Shown: positions 21,801-33,770 of the stretch, piece by piece
How the letters are laid out: every line of letters starts with the position of its first letter
Position numbering within the stretch: the first letter of the stretch is position 1
NCBI RefSeq assembly: GCF_003573695.1
Contig: NW_020650971.1
Coordinates: 1,116,984-1,180,983, forward strand
Origin: Papaver somniferum
Lineage: Eukaryota > Streptophyta > Magnoliopsida > Ranunculales > Papaveraceae
DNA: 64,000 bases
Direction of reading: 5' to 3'
Made by a program: the position numbers and the translations under genes
Notes under the pieces: model-generated
The model's input: only the letters and a program-made list of their open reading frames with translations
What the model was told of the DNA's origin: nothing
Databases searched by the model: none

Positions 21801-24800
21801 CAAAACTTTTGTTGCCTGCACTATGATTAATTTCCTTTGCTTTAGCAGCCACAGTCCCTCTGTCTGATTTTTTCTGTCATTTAAACTCCACCATATGTTA
21901 GCTTAAGCAACTCCGCGGTGTATTCATAACATATATATATAACATGATATTTTAACATTCTACACATTCTACAGGAGGCTCTTTCAAGGAAAGTCAAAAC
22001 TTCAATACTGCATTAATTGCTCAGATTACATGGGAGTCAATAGACAACATTCAATTTCACTTACAACAACACTATCGTAATTTTGAGCTAACGGCACCAA
22101 TTGCCAGGCACTTGCCAAACACGGTGAAAGCTGATTTTCTTCAATAAGATCCGGATACCATCTAGCCAACAATGACATGATAAACAGGCTGATTTCGCCA
22201 AAACTAAATGGAAGAAATCTAGACACAGTAAATAGCCAAACAAATGAATGTATACCAAACAAAACTTGAAACCTGCAAACAATTTTCTAAAATAAATCTA
22301 GTGGAACCCAACAAAAAAATAAAAATAAATAAATAAATAAAACATTATCAATGTTGAAAAACTAGGAGACATGGAAAAGAGAAAGAAAAACTCAAAATGC
22401 TAGGAGAGACTACATTGTTTCAACGTTATTCGATGTCATAAGGTCATAATCTGAACACCATTATATAGGTGAAATTCGAGTACATGATTTCTACCCACTA
22501 ACTACATGTTGCAATGACAATTACATGTTTCAAACAATTCAAGATAATGACCATTATCTAGTCCCACTAACAACTTTAATGGTCCACTTTCCTTTCAGAA
22601 ACACTACTAACAGCACTACTAACAACTTGTTAGTATTATGGAAATTAAGGGAATACGTGCAAGGAATGGAAACATGACTTTCAACTAAACATGACTTCCT
22701 AGTGTGAGTTTAGATAAAACTCTAATAACATAATACTTATAAAGTTGTAAAATTCACATAAAACCAGTAAGAGTAAATCTCTAAAACACTACCTCGTAGA
22801 GAAATAGAGATCTCAAACATACACATTGAAGATATGCAAGAATTAACAAGGAATCCCTCGCAAAATTCAGCAACTGATTCAGAAGGCTCTACCTCATTCT
22901 TCATTTTCTTATCTACAGAATCAAGAATTCCAACCAAAATAAGTTAGTAACACTAAATAACCCATCAAAACCAATCAAATGACCAGCAGTAAATGAGACT
23001 TAGCTTAAGCAGGGTGTTCTCTCTTATACATCCTTAAATTCCTTCCTATTTTGGGAATAATTCTTCAAACAGCTGAGCCGCTGCCAAATCGAGATGGAGA
23101 CTTCATGGATCCGTATAAAAAAATGGAGTTGATGCTAATGGTAGTGGAATTGCAGGGTTCTTTGGAATAACAGTTGGGTTTTTTTGAATCTAGGGTAATC
23201 ATATTGAAGACTTCTTCCAACGCAGCAGCAACAAAAGATTTTGGGGGTTTTCTAGGTCATATGAGATTGGGGTTGATGAGCTTGGGAAAGAGAAGAAGAT
23301 GAGTATGATTGCTGAACTTGGGGGGTGCGAATTTATGCCCACGGTGCACATATTGATGGATTGAGAATTAGGGATTTTACAACAAAACGAAATGACTCCA
23401 ATAATTTCAGTTCTTTATAACAATCCCTACAACAACAAAAACCTTCAAACCTCTTTCGGCTTCATCACTTCGACCAGAGCTTCCACTTTTTCCTTAGTGA
23501 ATTTGGACTTACATTTGACCCTCGATGAATCTCTACCTTCACTTTTACAGAAACTCTCAACCCTCAGTGGATCTATGATTTCACTTATGTGTCTCTGCAA
23601 AGAAGCAATAAAATTGAATCTTCTAATTCTCTCAATGGATTCGTTTCAGATCCCATTTCTTTCGATAAAAAAGAGGATTACTAGAGAGAGGATGAAGAGA
23701 GAAGATGCAGAGAGCGGCGCAAAGCATAAGTGGGAAGTGAAGAGATTAGGGTTGGTTGGGTGATAATATCTATTTGGGTACCATACAGTGTAGCAGGTTG
23801 TACGATTATACTAAACTCTTGATCAACAAAGTTAGATTAAGGTTGAGAAACATCCAATGGTTATCAACAACAACGTGTAAAGAAGAAAAACGATCCTTCG
23901 TATTCTAATTCTCACTTGGACGTGTTTCTTAACACATTCTTCACACTATAATGAAGACATAGTAAAATTTGATACATTTTTGTTAAAAAAAAAAATCCCC
24001 AAAAAAGACTATTTTGGTAAAATTATTAGACGATGGTACTGGTGATCTGACCTGGTACTATGGGTTCTGCAAGACTTGGACATGCCGGCGTAAAAACTAT
24101 GTTCAACTTTCGGGATCTTGGTCCTACCCGACCTGGTACTTTCTACTGGAAAAGGATTTTGGTCTTTGGTCTTTGGTACTGGTGATCTGATTACCAGAGA
24201 AGAATGTAAATTTAAGTCGAATAAATTTGACTTGGAATCAACTTATGTTCTTTTTCAATCAAAAAAAAATTGTAACCATTTTGCAAGAATGCAACAGCGT
24301 GAAAATAAATGAACAAGAAAAAAAACTTAAGTTTGAAATCATATATCTATCATTGACTTATAAAGTATATGAACGCAATTTAAAATCAAATGAATTTTTA
24401 CTTGTAACTGCCTTATGTAAATCGTTAAGCATATCCAACGAGGGTTCATCACTCCCAAGTGTTTTGGTTTTTTGGTTGGTAGAAAATTGACCTTACACAA
24501 CATATTTTAGGTTCGTCGAATCCGGTTCAGGATCATTACACCGCTTTCAGGATCATCCAATGATTTACTCTCCCCGGTTCAGGATATCGATTCAGGTTCG
24601 TCGAGCCCGTTCGGGATTTCTGAATAAAACAGGATACTTTAATAAAGGTTCAAAAAACAGGAGTACTTTATCAAAATCCCCTTAAATGAAATGTATAAGA
24701 CAATAAGAATACACCCTTGGTAAAACGGTTAGGTATTTGTAAGCATAAGAAGATTTGTGGTACATAATTGAAAAAAAAAAGAAAAAAAAAGAATCTTATG

Positions 24801-24808
24801 AATTAGGC
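21801..24808. other. CACTA interior, no intact gene
   Basis: Long stretch without a supported exon. It includes an (AAAT)n run at 22318-22341. The minus strand of about 23060-23760 resembles a 5' region of a minus-strand gene (pyrimidine-rich, ccctaatctc), possibly the promoter side of the element's decayed ORF. Short open frames here have no family resemblance I can name. 24030-24190 carries a few imperfect ggtactggtgatctga repeats. Confidence 0.35.
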
Positions 24809-24915
24809 TCTCATTCTTAAATGGCTCCGGAGATATACATGTGTCTGAAGGCGATAAATTATGGAAAAACATTGTCCATGAAAAGTATGTTACTTCTAAT
24901 CACAATTGGTTAAAG
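24809..24915 (+). pseudogene. LINE reverse-transcriptase C-terminal scrap
   Basis: Encodes Leu-Lys-Trp-Leu-Arg-Arg-Tyr, a frameshift, then Asp-Lys-Leu-Trp-Lys-Asn-Ile-Val and Glu-Lys-Tyr. This is the characteristic region just before the zinc-binding domain of plant LINE reverse transcriptases. Too short and broken to be functional. It lies inside the CACTA element. Confidence 0.55.
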
Positions 24916-25081
24916 TTACTTAATAGTCGGTGCCAATGTAGTACAACGGTAAAATCACTGGGTGATCATACCAGTGTCCTGAGTCCGAAACTTGCCAGCA
25001 TCAAATTCTTTACCGATCAAAAGAAAAAACAAATCGGCCCTCAATTATTTGATGGTCGAGTTTTAGCATGCACAAGATTAT

Positions 25082-25801
25082 TTGATGGCCATCCAGATTG
25101 ATGGTCTTAACCAAAAACTCGGCCCTCGACATTTTAGAGCTATCTTGTGTTATGGGCTTGGGATTCCTCTTTTCGAAGAAGGGGAAACATGTTCCAGTCG
25201 TGACAGGGAGATGGATATTTTTGGTGACCATGCTTTACATTGCTCTCACGAGATTGATCTAAAATACAGACACGATATGGTTCGTGATACCTTTGCTGAT
25301 ATTTGTTATCGTGCGGGTGTCCCAGCTAGGAAAGAGGTGGATTTTGGTTTCCTCTCAGACACCGGCTTGGCTTTAAGACCTGCTAATATTTTAATGCACA
25401 ATTGGGATAGTGGTCATGATGTATGTATGGATATCACTGGTATTTCTTCTTTCACATGTGGGGGGGGGGGTGGGGGGGGGGGGGGTGCGCACTTTTGTCC
25501 CAGGTCAAGCAATTGATAGTGTTGTTGGTCGGAAAAAACCAAATATTTAGAGAAGTGTACAACTCAGGGTTTCAGATTTGGCGTGTTGGATTTTACCACC
25601 TTAGGAGAGTTGGGGAGCGATACAGTGAAGTTTCTGATAAGATTGCGCAAGTATATGGCTAGTCATGATGTGAATGTTATAGTGGGGGATTTTCTTTTTC
25701 ATAGGATTGGTGTTTTCATTCAAAAGGAATTGGATCCCAGCTTGTTGTCAGGCTTCCATCTAATTCTTGTAATTATACCACTTCTGAATGAAATTTCTTG
25801 A
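25082..25801 (+). pseudogene. Reverse-transcriptase-associated C-terminal domain relic
   Basis: Contains a zinc-binding-like pattern (Gly-Asp-His-Ala-Leu-His-Cys), then Arg-His-Asp-Met-Val-Arg-Asp, a Arg-Pro-Ala-Asn-Ile-Leu segment, Asp-Val-Cys-Met-Asp-Ile-Thr-Gly and, after frameshifts at a long G run (25460-25487), Phe-Thr-Thr-Leu-Gly-Glu-Leu and a final His-Arg-Ile-Gly. This order matches a family of plant proteins usually annotated as reverse-transcriptase-like and found next to retroelement RTs. At least two frame breaks. Assignment from recognised motif order only. Confidence 0.55.
25460..25487 (+). repeat. Long G homopolymer, interrupted once
   Basis: About ten Gs, one T, then about fourteen Gs. 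It is prone to slippage and sequencing error, and could fold as a G-quadruplex. The frame of the surrounding relic changes here. Confidence 0.95.
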
Positions 25802-28800
25802 TCGGGGAAAAAAATAAGTTCCTTAATGTTGCTTTGGTAAAGCTATTTGGAAAGAAGTTATCTAAATTTAACGTTTTTTCGTGAGCAATATTTATTATAA
25901 GGTTAACAAAGGGACAACGTTAGTGTTGAGGCGGTTTCAAAAACAGACGATGACTTACGGTGGAAATTCGACGATCGAGAATGCTAAAGTGGTTTTAACA
26001 CTGAATCCATATTTCTTGTTATTTTTCTCGGTCTAAGTTTCACGATAATTTTGATGAGTTCATATATAATGTTTCTTTTTTGTTAAGTTAGGCTTTCTTA
26101 ATTTTATCTCATTCTCAGTTTTCTTTGAGTGAGGTTAAAAGATAAACATAGCCCAAGATAACAAGGTAATAGAAAGGTATGGAAAGTAAGAGATGGCTAG
26201 GTTTATATTTTCTCTTTCTTTTCGGGTTCTATCATAAGTATTTTGTTGGGCGTCCCAAGGAACTACTTTACGAATTATAGATTCCTATACTTGTCTTGAA
26301 CAAATTTTATAGTTGTACAAGTCTTTGTGAAAACCTACTTATGTAAAACTCTATGTGCATCCATTTAGACCGAACACAATTTGGTTATATAAACTTGTCT
26401 TGAATTGGACTTATGTGCATCCATCAATCTTACTCAATTTCATATGATTTCACGTGGATTCCACCAATTTCCTCGATTATTCATCGATCTCACCCAATGT
26501 CGCTCGAACTTCCTCAAGTTTATCTGGATATTCCATCGATTTCTTTATTATCAGTAGTGAAACTAGGTTTATAGGTGGGAGAGGATCTGGACTTGCCGGA
26601 AAAAGATTTCCCACATTGATTTCACCAAATATCCAAATATCTTACTTAGTTTCATATCCATCAATCTTATCCAATGACGTATTAACAAAATTTTACTAGT
26701 TACAAATGATATAATTATCCCGACTGAGCTATAAACAGGTTATGGTCCATTTTTAGCAAAACTGCATTCTATTCCGTAATTTACCCCAAAACATTCCCCG
26801 TAACATGTCGCTTTCTCACTGGTCCATTATTGTCCATTCGGGATCGACTGCGGTTATGTAAGGATCCATCACGTCGGGATGGGGTTTATATGGGATACAT
26901 CATGGGGTGACGGTGGGTGATAATTTTGGGTAGAAACACTAAAATCTGGCTCTCTAAGTTCCCACCAAAAATTTTTCCACGGAAAATCAAATCCACTCCG
27001 CATATTTTTCTACATCTGGTCTTGTCTCTTTCAAATCCGACGACAACGAACTATGACACGTCATTGATCCGTATAATCAAGATGTTTCACAATTTCAATC
27101 TTTATTAGCGGGAATAACAAAGTTTTGGCGCACTAAACCCCGCGAAATTTTCAACAAAAATTTCACTAAAATTCTTTTCCCTCCCATGAACCTTAGACAT
27201 ATCTTTGCTTATACTGTTTATTCTTCGTTTTCTCGGCTTAAGCTTATAATTTTCTCTCTCCAAAATCAAAAACCCAAAAATTCTCTTAGTTTTTAATCTC
27301 CCTAACCGAAACCCAACTTTGAATCTGAATGATTTTTATTCGACAAAAAAAATCACCAATAACAACCAGGTTTCTTCTCATTAAAAACCCTAAAAAAAAC
27401 CCGAAAATAATTTGATTTCTCAGTCAAAATCTTTAACCGAACCTGACTTCAGATTGATGCTCCGTATGTTGTTTTCTGAATTACCCCATAAAAGGTTTTC
27501 GTATTCAAATCATTTACAAATTACGATTTTCTATCTAATGAAGGAAATCAGAATTTATCCAATTGTAACGGTTGAATTCCATTAACCTGGTAAGTAAGTT
27601 TGATACGTTCCTCTATTCACTTTAAATACGTTTTATTTGGATTGAATTTTTTGAAGCTTTACTGCCGGTTCCCATCTTTGTTTCTAAAATTTCTTATGGA
27701 TCCCGTTTCTCAGAAATGATCGAAGGATAGAAATTGATTTGTTAATTGGGATTTTTATTTTGTTGGAATTAGGCGTGGGTTTTGGTTGTTTGAAGGATTC
27801 GATGTTTGAGAATCTATCTGTAGCTCAAACTAAACTACTCTTAAGAGTTTCTCTCAGATTTGACAGAATATGCTTTTCTCTGCTGACAATTGGTTCCATA
27901 TCAAGTTAGTTTTCTGACATTCCATATCTTTATTTACAATCGCTTATAATCTGTTTGACAAAACTACTCTAAGAGTTTCTCTCAGATTTGGTTAATTCGA
28001 TATTGATGAACTCGATTTATGCTTATGTTTCAGATGGAGTCTGGATTCTTAACAAGGATGTTTGAAAGAGGGTAAGAAGATGAACTTGAGAATTTTATTA
28101 GGTTATAATTGCTATCTTGAGTCATTATTTAGCTAATTTACATGCGGGTTTGCCTGTTTGGTTCATAATTTGAACCTGACTTTTGGTTCCCACCAGAAAA
28201 TTTACAGATTCAATGTACAGAATTCGTGAATTGTGGATTATACAAGTTATTTTCTGATTTGATAACTACTAATCAGATCGATACGTGTATTGCGTATTTG
28301 GGGTTATAGTGCTTTTTATGTTAAATAACTTCTTTTTGGGGTGTTCCTTTTGTATTTATTATAGATCCTATTGTCTCAGGTTTAATAGTTATCTAAAGGT
28401 TGAATATAGGTCGATCTGGTAGTCCGGGAAAATGAATAGTTATGAGAGTATACTAGTGCTCACACTTGTTGCCTTTCAGTTTTAAAATATAATCTTTTGT
28501 TACCTCTTTTTAGTTGTAGCTTCCTAACATTGGGAGCAAAACTATCGATTGACTAACACTTGGCCTTTGCTATTTTCAGAAAGAGGATTACCGACCAGTT
28601 TATATGGCTTTGCTTAGTGTCCCCCTGACAGGACAGGAGTGACTCAAGCATTAGATTTTGTCGCTGTTGGTATGGGAGTTGTAACTGGAACAAGGGTGTT
28701 CTGCTAAACCAATCTTTTGTCTTCATGACAAAATTGTTGTGTGAAACTTCTTCCGTAGTTGCATTCGATCCATCGCTGGATACAGGGCTCATCCCTTGGT

Positions 28801-29834
28801 GTTGGTGTTGCACTTAGTTCATTTTTATGTGTCTAGGAACTCTAGGTGTTGGTGTTGTTACCTGTTATTGGAATTCACTGTAGTGGTGAAGTACCTCAAG
28901 CATCCAGGGAAGTTTTCATGCCTTGGCGGAAAGCTGCTCAATTCCCAAGGTATGTTCAGAATTTTAGATGCTTAAAGATTTTTTTAATGTACACTTGGCA
29001 TCTCATGCCATGAATTTTTTACTGAAATTTCCAATTGTCTATCATTAGCATAAATTGTTGATTACGATTTGTGTAATTGTGCCAGTGCAAACTGTTGTTA
29101 GGAAGTGCTTTGACTACTTGAAATTATGTAGATGTTAGGAAGTGCTTTGACTACTTGAAATTATGTAGATATAAATGTAGGTATAATCTGATTGCGTTGG
29201 TTTACAAAGACCAGCACTAGAACTAACCCTCAAATGTGTCGTTCATTTTTTTGTTTCTGTTTTATGCGAATGCAGAATCATGTGTAGGTTCATTCCATTT
29301 GTGTAAAGACAGATTGAATTTCTTATGTTTTCTTATACATTGTATGACTTGAGTGACCTAAAACGTAGATTCTCTTATGAGACATTGGATTTGAAATGGA
29401 TTGTGGGAGTTGAAAAATAATATAGTGGGTAATGGATATGTAAGAAACATTTTTGACAAATCTTTATATCTAACAACTGATGAAGTGTTGTTTACGTTCT
29501 TTTGAGGCAATTTTTATTCAAGTTGATGGTTACTAAGTTGATGTTGATCAATTTTTTTTTATGCACAGAGATGTGCAGTTTGGGAGAATGGCAGGTCTCA
29601 TATTGAAGGGGTACATTTTTTTATTAGCAGCAGTTGTATGGTGAAGATTACCATGTTGAGTTGCCTTTTTGAAGCTCTGGCCTAGTGCAAGTCGGGACTA
29701 ATGTTAGAGCCTCTAATTGTTTTGAAAGATCTCGAAACACTAATGTTTTACGTTTTTTGTTCTCAGTGGCAGAAGTAATACTCTAAACTAGCTAGCTGCA
29801 TTGGTTATAAATGCATACCCTATCAGCCACTTAG
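25802..29834. other. CACTA interior, gene-like 5' region and possible captured exons
   Basis: 27240-28080 looks like a plus-strand 5' region (pyrimidine-rich, then an ATG at 28034 with a donor-like site near 28073). The plus-strand stretch at 28860-28950 is open and ends at a donor-like site before gtatgt. 29101-29165 holds a short tandem repeat (two copies of about 36 bp). These may be exons of a captured gene, but their order cannot be proved. No other features recognised. Confidence 0.3.
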
Positions 29835-30215
29835 GACCTGCCATTCTGCCTCTTTGTGCAGACAGTAGCGTTCGTAGCATTCAACAAGGTTTGTAATTCA
29901 GAACCATTTTGTTTTTATTTTAGTGTTAACTCACTTGATGACTTGCTACTGAAAGTTGTGGTTCATAACTCACAAAGTCCTTTCACGGGTTTTTGTTCTA
30001 TAAATATATGACTAGTTGCCTAATTCATTATATTAATCTTATTAGTATAGGCTAGCATTATGAAAGATATTGTAACCATGTTTACTTATTTGAAATGACT
30101 TTGTAATTTGCTTTATGACAGGTTATTACAATCCAATACTTCGTGTGGTTCTTCTGCTTGTTGCCTTTAATACTTCCATGGAGCAGTATGAAACTGTAGT
30201 GGGAAGGGTTGTCAT
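29835..30215 (+). pseudogene. Captured PIG-M (GPI mannosyltransferase 1) fragment
   Basis: Two exons with correct splice sites: 29835-29888 (after an acceptor TTAG, donor before GTTTGT) and 30122 to about 30215 (after ACAG). Joined in phase they encode the conserved transmembrane part of PIG-M, with Leu-Pro-Phe-Cys-Leu-Phe-Val-Gln and Gln-Tyr-Phe-Val-Trp-Phe-Phe followed by Leu-Pro-Leu-Ile-Leu-Pro-Trp. A TAG replaces a codon soon after (about 30198), and similarity then fades. PIG-M adds the first mannose to GPI anchors in the ER; this piece lacks most of the enzyme. It lies inside the CACTA element, which suggests transduplication. Confidence 0.65.
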
Positions 30216-30429
30216 TACATTATATTGTGAGATGTGTCATCGTGCGTGTGCGTTTGAATCACCTTGAATACTTTAACAGGCAGTTCAGATATCGTCTAAC
30301 GGTGTTCATAAAGAACCCTAGGGCAGTATAATTCTCTTAAGATCAACTGTGAAATATGTGGGCATGACACTCTGACTATAAACAAAACCAGGCTTTGCTA
30401 GTAACGATTGCACTTTAATTTTGTTATGC

Positions 30430-30481
30430 AGGAGGTATCTGTTATAGATGAGAAGCCAAAAGAGGAGATGCTAAAACTGTA
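30430..30481 (+). pseudogene. Terminal exon candidate near the PIG-M fragment
   Basis: After an acceptor (gttatgcag) a short exon encodes Glu-Val-Ser-Val-Ile-Asp-Glu-Lys-Pro-Lys and runs to a TAG. It may be the last exon of the captured transcript, but no family similarity is claimed. Confidence 0.3.
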
Positions 30482-31229
30482 GCCGCCCAAAATATGGAAA
30501 TGATCAATCTAGTCGATAAGGAGTTATTTCTGTGTATATCGGATGATAAGCATATTTGGCCGATCTAAACGTCGCTGGGTATTTCTGTGTGTTTTACCGC
30601 AAGTTGGAATTCACACGCGTGTACTTAACTGGCTTTTTTAACAGTGAGGCATTTTTCCATCTCTTTTGACGTTGGGGAAGTTCTCCAACATGGCATCCCG
30701 TATAAGGACATTTTTTCAATTTTCCCAATTTTATTTTGTTTGGAATTGGCATTGCCTCCGTTTTGATTGGTGTATTTAAAAAAAGGAAATATTTACTTCT
30801 TCATTATATAATTTGGAGTACATGTCACCTTTTAAACGGACATACAATAAGTACAATTCATCTTCGTCTTGTAGACCTGGATGTATTGAACATCTTATTC
30901 AGGATGACATGAACAGATCTGTAACTTCCATTACATAATCAAAAAAATGTATCTTTCTTATTCAATAAAACAAGAGTATTCATATATTATTCTTGGGACT
31001 AAAGGCTTGGTTTTTGTTGTATAAAATTGATCTCCGGATTCTTTCCATCGTAATTTGATACTATATTTTTACAATGCTTCAGAAATGCTATGAAATTCTC
31101 TGTTTGAGGTTGCCTGAAGTACTCCGCTAGACCAACCTATCCCGACAAAAAGGAAGAAGGTTGAGTCACGCTTGCTTTTATTAATTGTTGAGTTTTGGTG
31201 GTCGGATTAGGCTTAACAATTAATGTAAT
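30482..31229. other. CACTA interior, no gene seen
   Basis: AT-rich and non-coding; possibly the 3' region of the captured transcript. Confidence 0.4.
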
Positions 31230-31735
31230 GTATTTTGGTGTTACTGTGTTGCTCAAACCTTTGGCAATTTGAGGTTGCTGGCGTTTAGTTCCAATGGGTT
31301 GAGCAACTAGGTAATCAGTTAATTGTCAAAGCTAAGTTGCTGAAACGTAATGTAGGCGACTAATGTGGTCTTGTTTGCTGTTTTATAGTTGCTTAGATAT
31401 GAGGCTACTATCGCGTTTTATTTAGTTGCCATATCTTTGTTGCCGACGTTTTTGGAAACTAATGCAAGCAGTAGTTGTGATTAACCTGTTGCCAAAGTAT
31501 TTAGGAACTAGGAGTTGCCTTTTCCTTGTTCCGAAAGCATCAGGCTACTAACATATTTCATGTAGTTGTCATATGTTTGATGCTAACGTATTCGGAATCT
31601 AATAAAAGTAGTAATTGCGATCAATTTGTTGCTGAAGTATACAGGAATTAGTAGTTGCCATTGACTAGTTCCGGATGCATTTGGCAACAAATATTTTGAG
31701 GTAGGTGCGAGATTTTAGTGGCCTTTATTTTTTGT
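31230..31735. repeat. Right subterminal repeat array of the CACTA element
   Basis: About a dozen gttgcc / ggcaac / ggaacta motifs in alternating orientations, mirroring the left array at 20041-20440. Confidence 0.65.
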
Positions 31736-32149
31736 AGTGCATTATCGATAATTCCATAATAATGGTTTGGCAAACTTAATTATGAAAGCAACTTCACGAC
31801 TGATAAGATTTAGAAGAATAACAACAGTTGCCATATTGGCATTATAACAGCATTATGTATTTTTTGCAGACAGTCCATAAATATTCATCACAATATTATG
31901 TTTAACAAACCTAACTATGTAAGATAAATACTTTTTTCTAGCCGAGAAGAAGACCACCATAAAATCTATCAATCATACTGACCTTTGCAGTTGTACACAA
32001 AGCTAGATACCAGATACTTCTGTTCTCCACCACCATTTATGATCATGCGCTTATAAATAGTGAATAACCAAATTAGATCAATGCAACATCAAATCAAAAT
32101 AAAAAAAAAAAATGAGATACAATACAATGTAATTCATTATTACCCAAGA

Positions 32150-32650
32150 TGTTTCTTAATTCGATCCATAAGAACGTTTTTCTTCACTGTTGATCCCAAT
32201 CCAATTTTCCTTAAATAAACTTTAAATTCAGTTTCTCCAACTGACCACCTGTTCTCAACCATCAAAAACAAAATAAAAACCACATTTATATCAATCCACA
32301 AACTTACATCCTCATTGAACCATTATATCAAACACCTTACCAACAATTATTTTCTCATATAGTTTCCAGGGAGGTTAGAATCATTTGGCATCTTTGGCAT
32401 TAAGTTCAGGTCCTTTTATCTCTACATCATCTGGTTCTGCGTCATTTCCCGATTCAATAACCTTACAAATCCTGCAAAATAAAAAAAAATTAGCTCCATC
32501 ACTCTATATAAAGAGGTGAATCAGTCGATAAATAAAATTAACATACGAACCCGGATATAGTTTTCTACAATGAAAGTCTGGATAGACTTGATGTCCCAAA
32601 CCTAATTCCCTGCAAAGACGAATTAGTGATTTCCTTCTTAATTGACATGA
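32150..32650 (-). pseudogene. Unrecognised minus-strand exons beside the CACTA element
   Basis: Three blocks read leftwards. One at about 32551-32610, after an acceptor (tctttgcag), contains Gly-Leu-Gly-His-Gln-Val-Tyr-Pro-Asp. One at about 32347-32472 joins it in phase and contains Asp-Ala-Glu-Pro-Asp-Asp-Val-Glu, then a TGA. One at about 32150-32260 contains Trp-Ser-Val-Gly-Glu and Lys-His-Leu-Gly before a stop. The first junction is phase-consistent, which favours a real ancestral gene, but the TGA breaks it. I do not recognise the protein. The CACTA insertion at 31740 lies just downstream. Confidence 0.35.
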
Positions 32651-33109
32651 AAAACAGAAGAAAGAGAAGAAGAACAAAATAAAACTCACGTCGATATATT
32701 TGTGTCAATTAACGTACAGTTAATATTGGGTGTAAACAAAGTGTAATGAATTTATTAGCCACAAAAATGGATAGAAGTATTATTTACCCACAATTTTGCT
32801 AACTGTGTTACTAATGGCCAGTTAAATACAAAGTGTAAACAGGGTGTAATCCAGCTTTTCAATAGAGTTCCGTCACTTGTCATCCCAAGAATTGTTCTAG
32901 TTCAAGGCTTTTATCTAATTTAATTTGAGGGGATGTCACATTCACCGTGCGACGTGTGAGTTCATATGACTTACTATTTTAAAGTAGGGGAGATTTCGTG
33001 GAGAGTATGATAAATAAGTGAATACAATTATCGCCAAACTTTTCATCGTAATGACATGCCAGACGAAGTTTTGATGTTTTGTATAGTGTGTGTTAAACCG
33101 TTAATCAAC
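32651..33109. other. Spacer, nothing recognised
   Basis: AT-rich non-coding DNA between the exon relic and the second CACTA-like element. Contains two gtgtaa(a/c)ca(a/g)(a/g)gtgtaat repeats. Confidence 0.4.
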
Positions 33110-33502
33110 CATAATAAAACTGGTGGGATCCAAGGACGCCCAATTTTTTAACTAATAGGTACGGTTTTTAAGTTTCCGTCCTTAATGAAGTGGTTATATG
33201 GACGGCTTTTTACAAACCGTAGCTAGTTTCACCATTTTACTTCATCCACCCCACAGTTTAGCCATGGGTTTGCAGTACTCGTGTGAGTATTGATGACACC
33301 TGTTCATCACATGCGTGAAATGTAACACCTGGCCAAAATTAGCTTTTTAGTTTCCCTCCCCAAGAAGAACTCCCGCGGTTTTCCCCCATTTTTTTCACTT
33401 TTGGCGCTTAAACTTTCACCTATTTTTTTTTTTTTTCCTATTTCTCACTCTAAATCGCCAATCTCTGTGAACCCTCTCACTTTCTTCTTATCCAGTAACA
33501 TG

Positions 33503-33628
33503 AAAAAACAAGGATTTGACATGAATAGAACTCGGGAAGAAAATCTTGCTCACCGACCTGAAGGTGTCGTGGAAATTCAGTGGATTCCATTGGTTGAAAT
33601 GTGGGAATCAGAGAAAGAACTGCACTAG
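33503..33628 (+). CDS. Short ORF inside the CACTA-like element, unrecognised
   Basis: An open frame of 41 codons starting at ATG 33503 (the frame extends upstream to 33401), preceded by a pyrimidine-rich leader-like stretch. Acidic C-terminus with Trp-Ile-Pro-Leu and Trp-Glu-Ser-Glu. Leader plus ORF could be a captured gene start. No family recognised; may be chance. Confidence 0.25.
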   Translation, partial: KKQGFDMNRTREENLAHRPEGVVEIQWIPLVEMWESEKELH

Positions 33629-33750
33629 TTGTGATCGACAAATGCATTACTATAGCCTTTCACATATTTAAGTTTTAGTATTTTAATTAAGCAACTGCTG
33701 AGTTACCACCATAGAAAGATTACTACACGATCTTATGATAGCAATAGCAT

Positions 33751-33770
33751 ATATATATATATATATATTC
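33751..33770. repeat. (AT)n microsatellite
   Basis: About ten AT units within the CACTA-like element. Confidence 0.9.

Larger units (their letters stand above)
20028..31739. mobile_element. CACTA (En/Spm-type) DNA transposon, 11.7 kb
   Basis: The left end CACTACAAAAAACC (20028) and the right end (complement CACTACAAAAAATAAAGG, ending 31739) are inverted repeats with the class hallmark CACTA. Both are flanked by a perfect 3-bp duplication CAT (20025-20027 and 31740-31742). About 400-500 bp inside each end are many GGCAACTA / TTGGCAAC subterminal motifs, as expected for transposase binding. No intact transposase is present. Interior contents: a decayed minus-strand own ORF near 21.0-21.8 kb, LINE and RT-related debris at 24.8-25.8 kb, and a captured PIG-M fragment at 29.8-30.2 kb. 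It is therefore non-autonomous. Confidence 0.85.

Noticed and set aside
23392..23763. 123-codon plus-strand ORF inside the CACTA element
   Set aside because: Low-complexity, no motif, and the opposite strand looks like a 5' leader; treated as chance.
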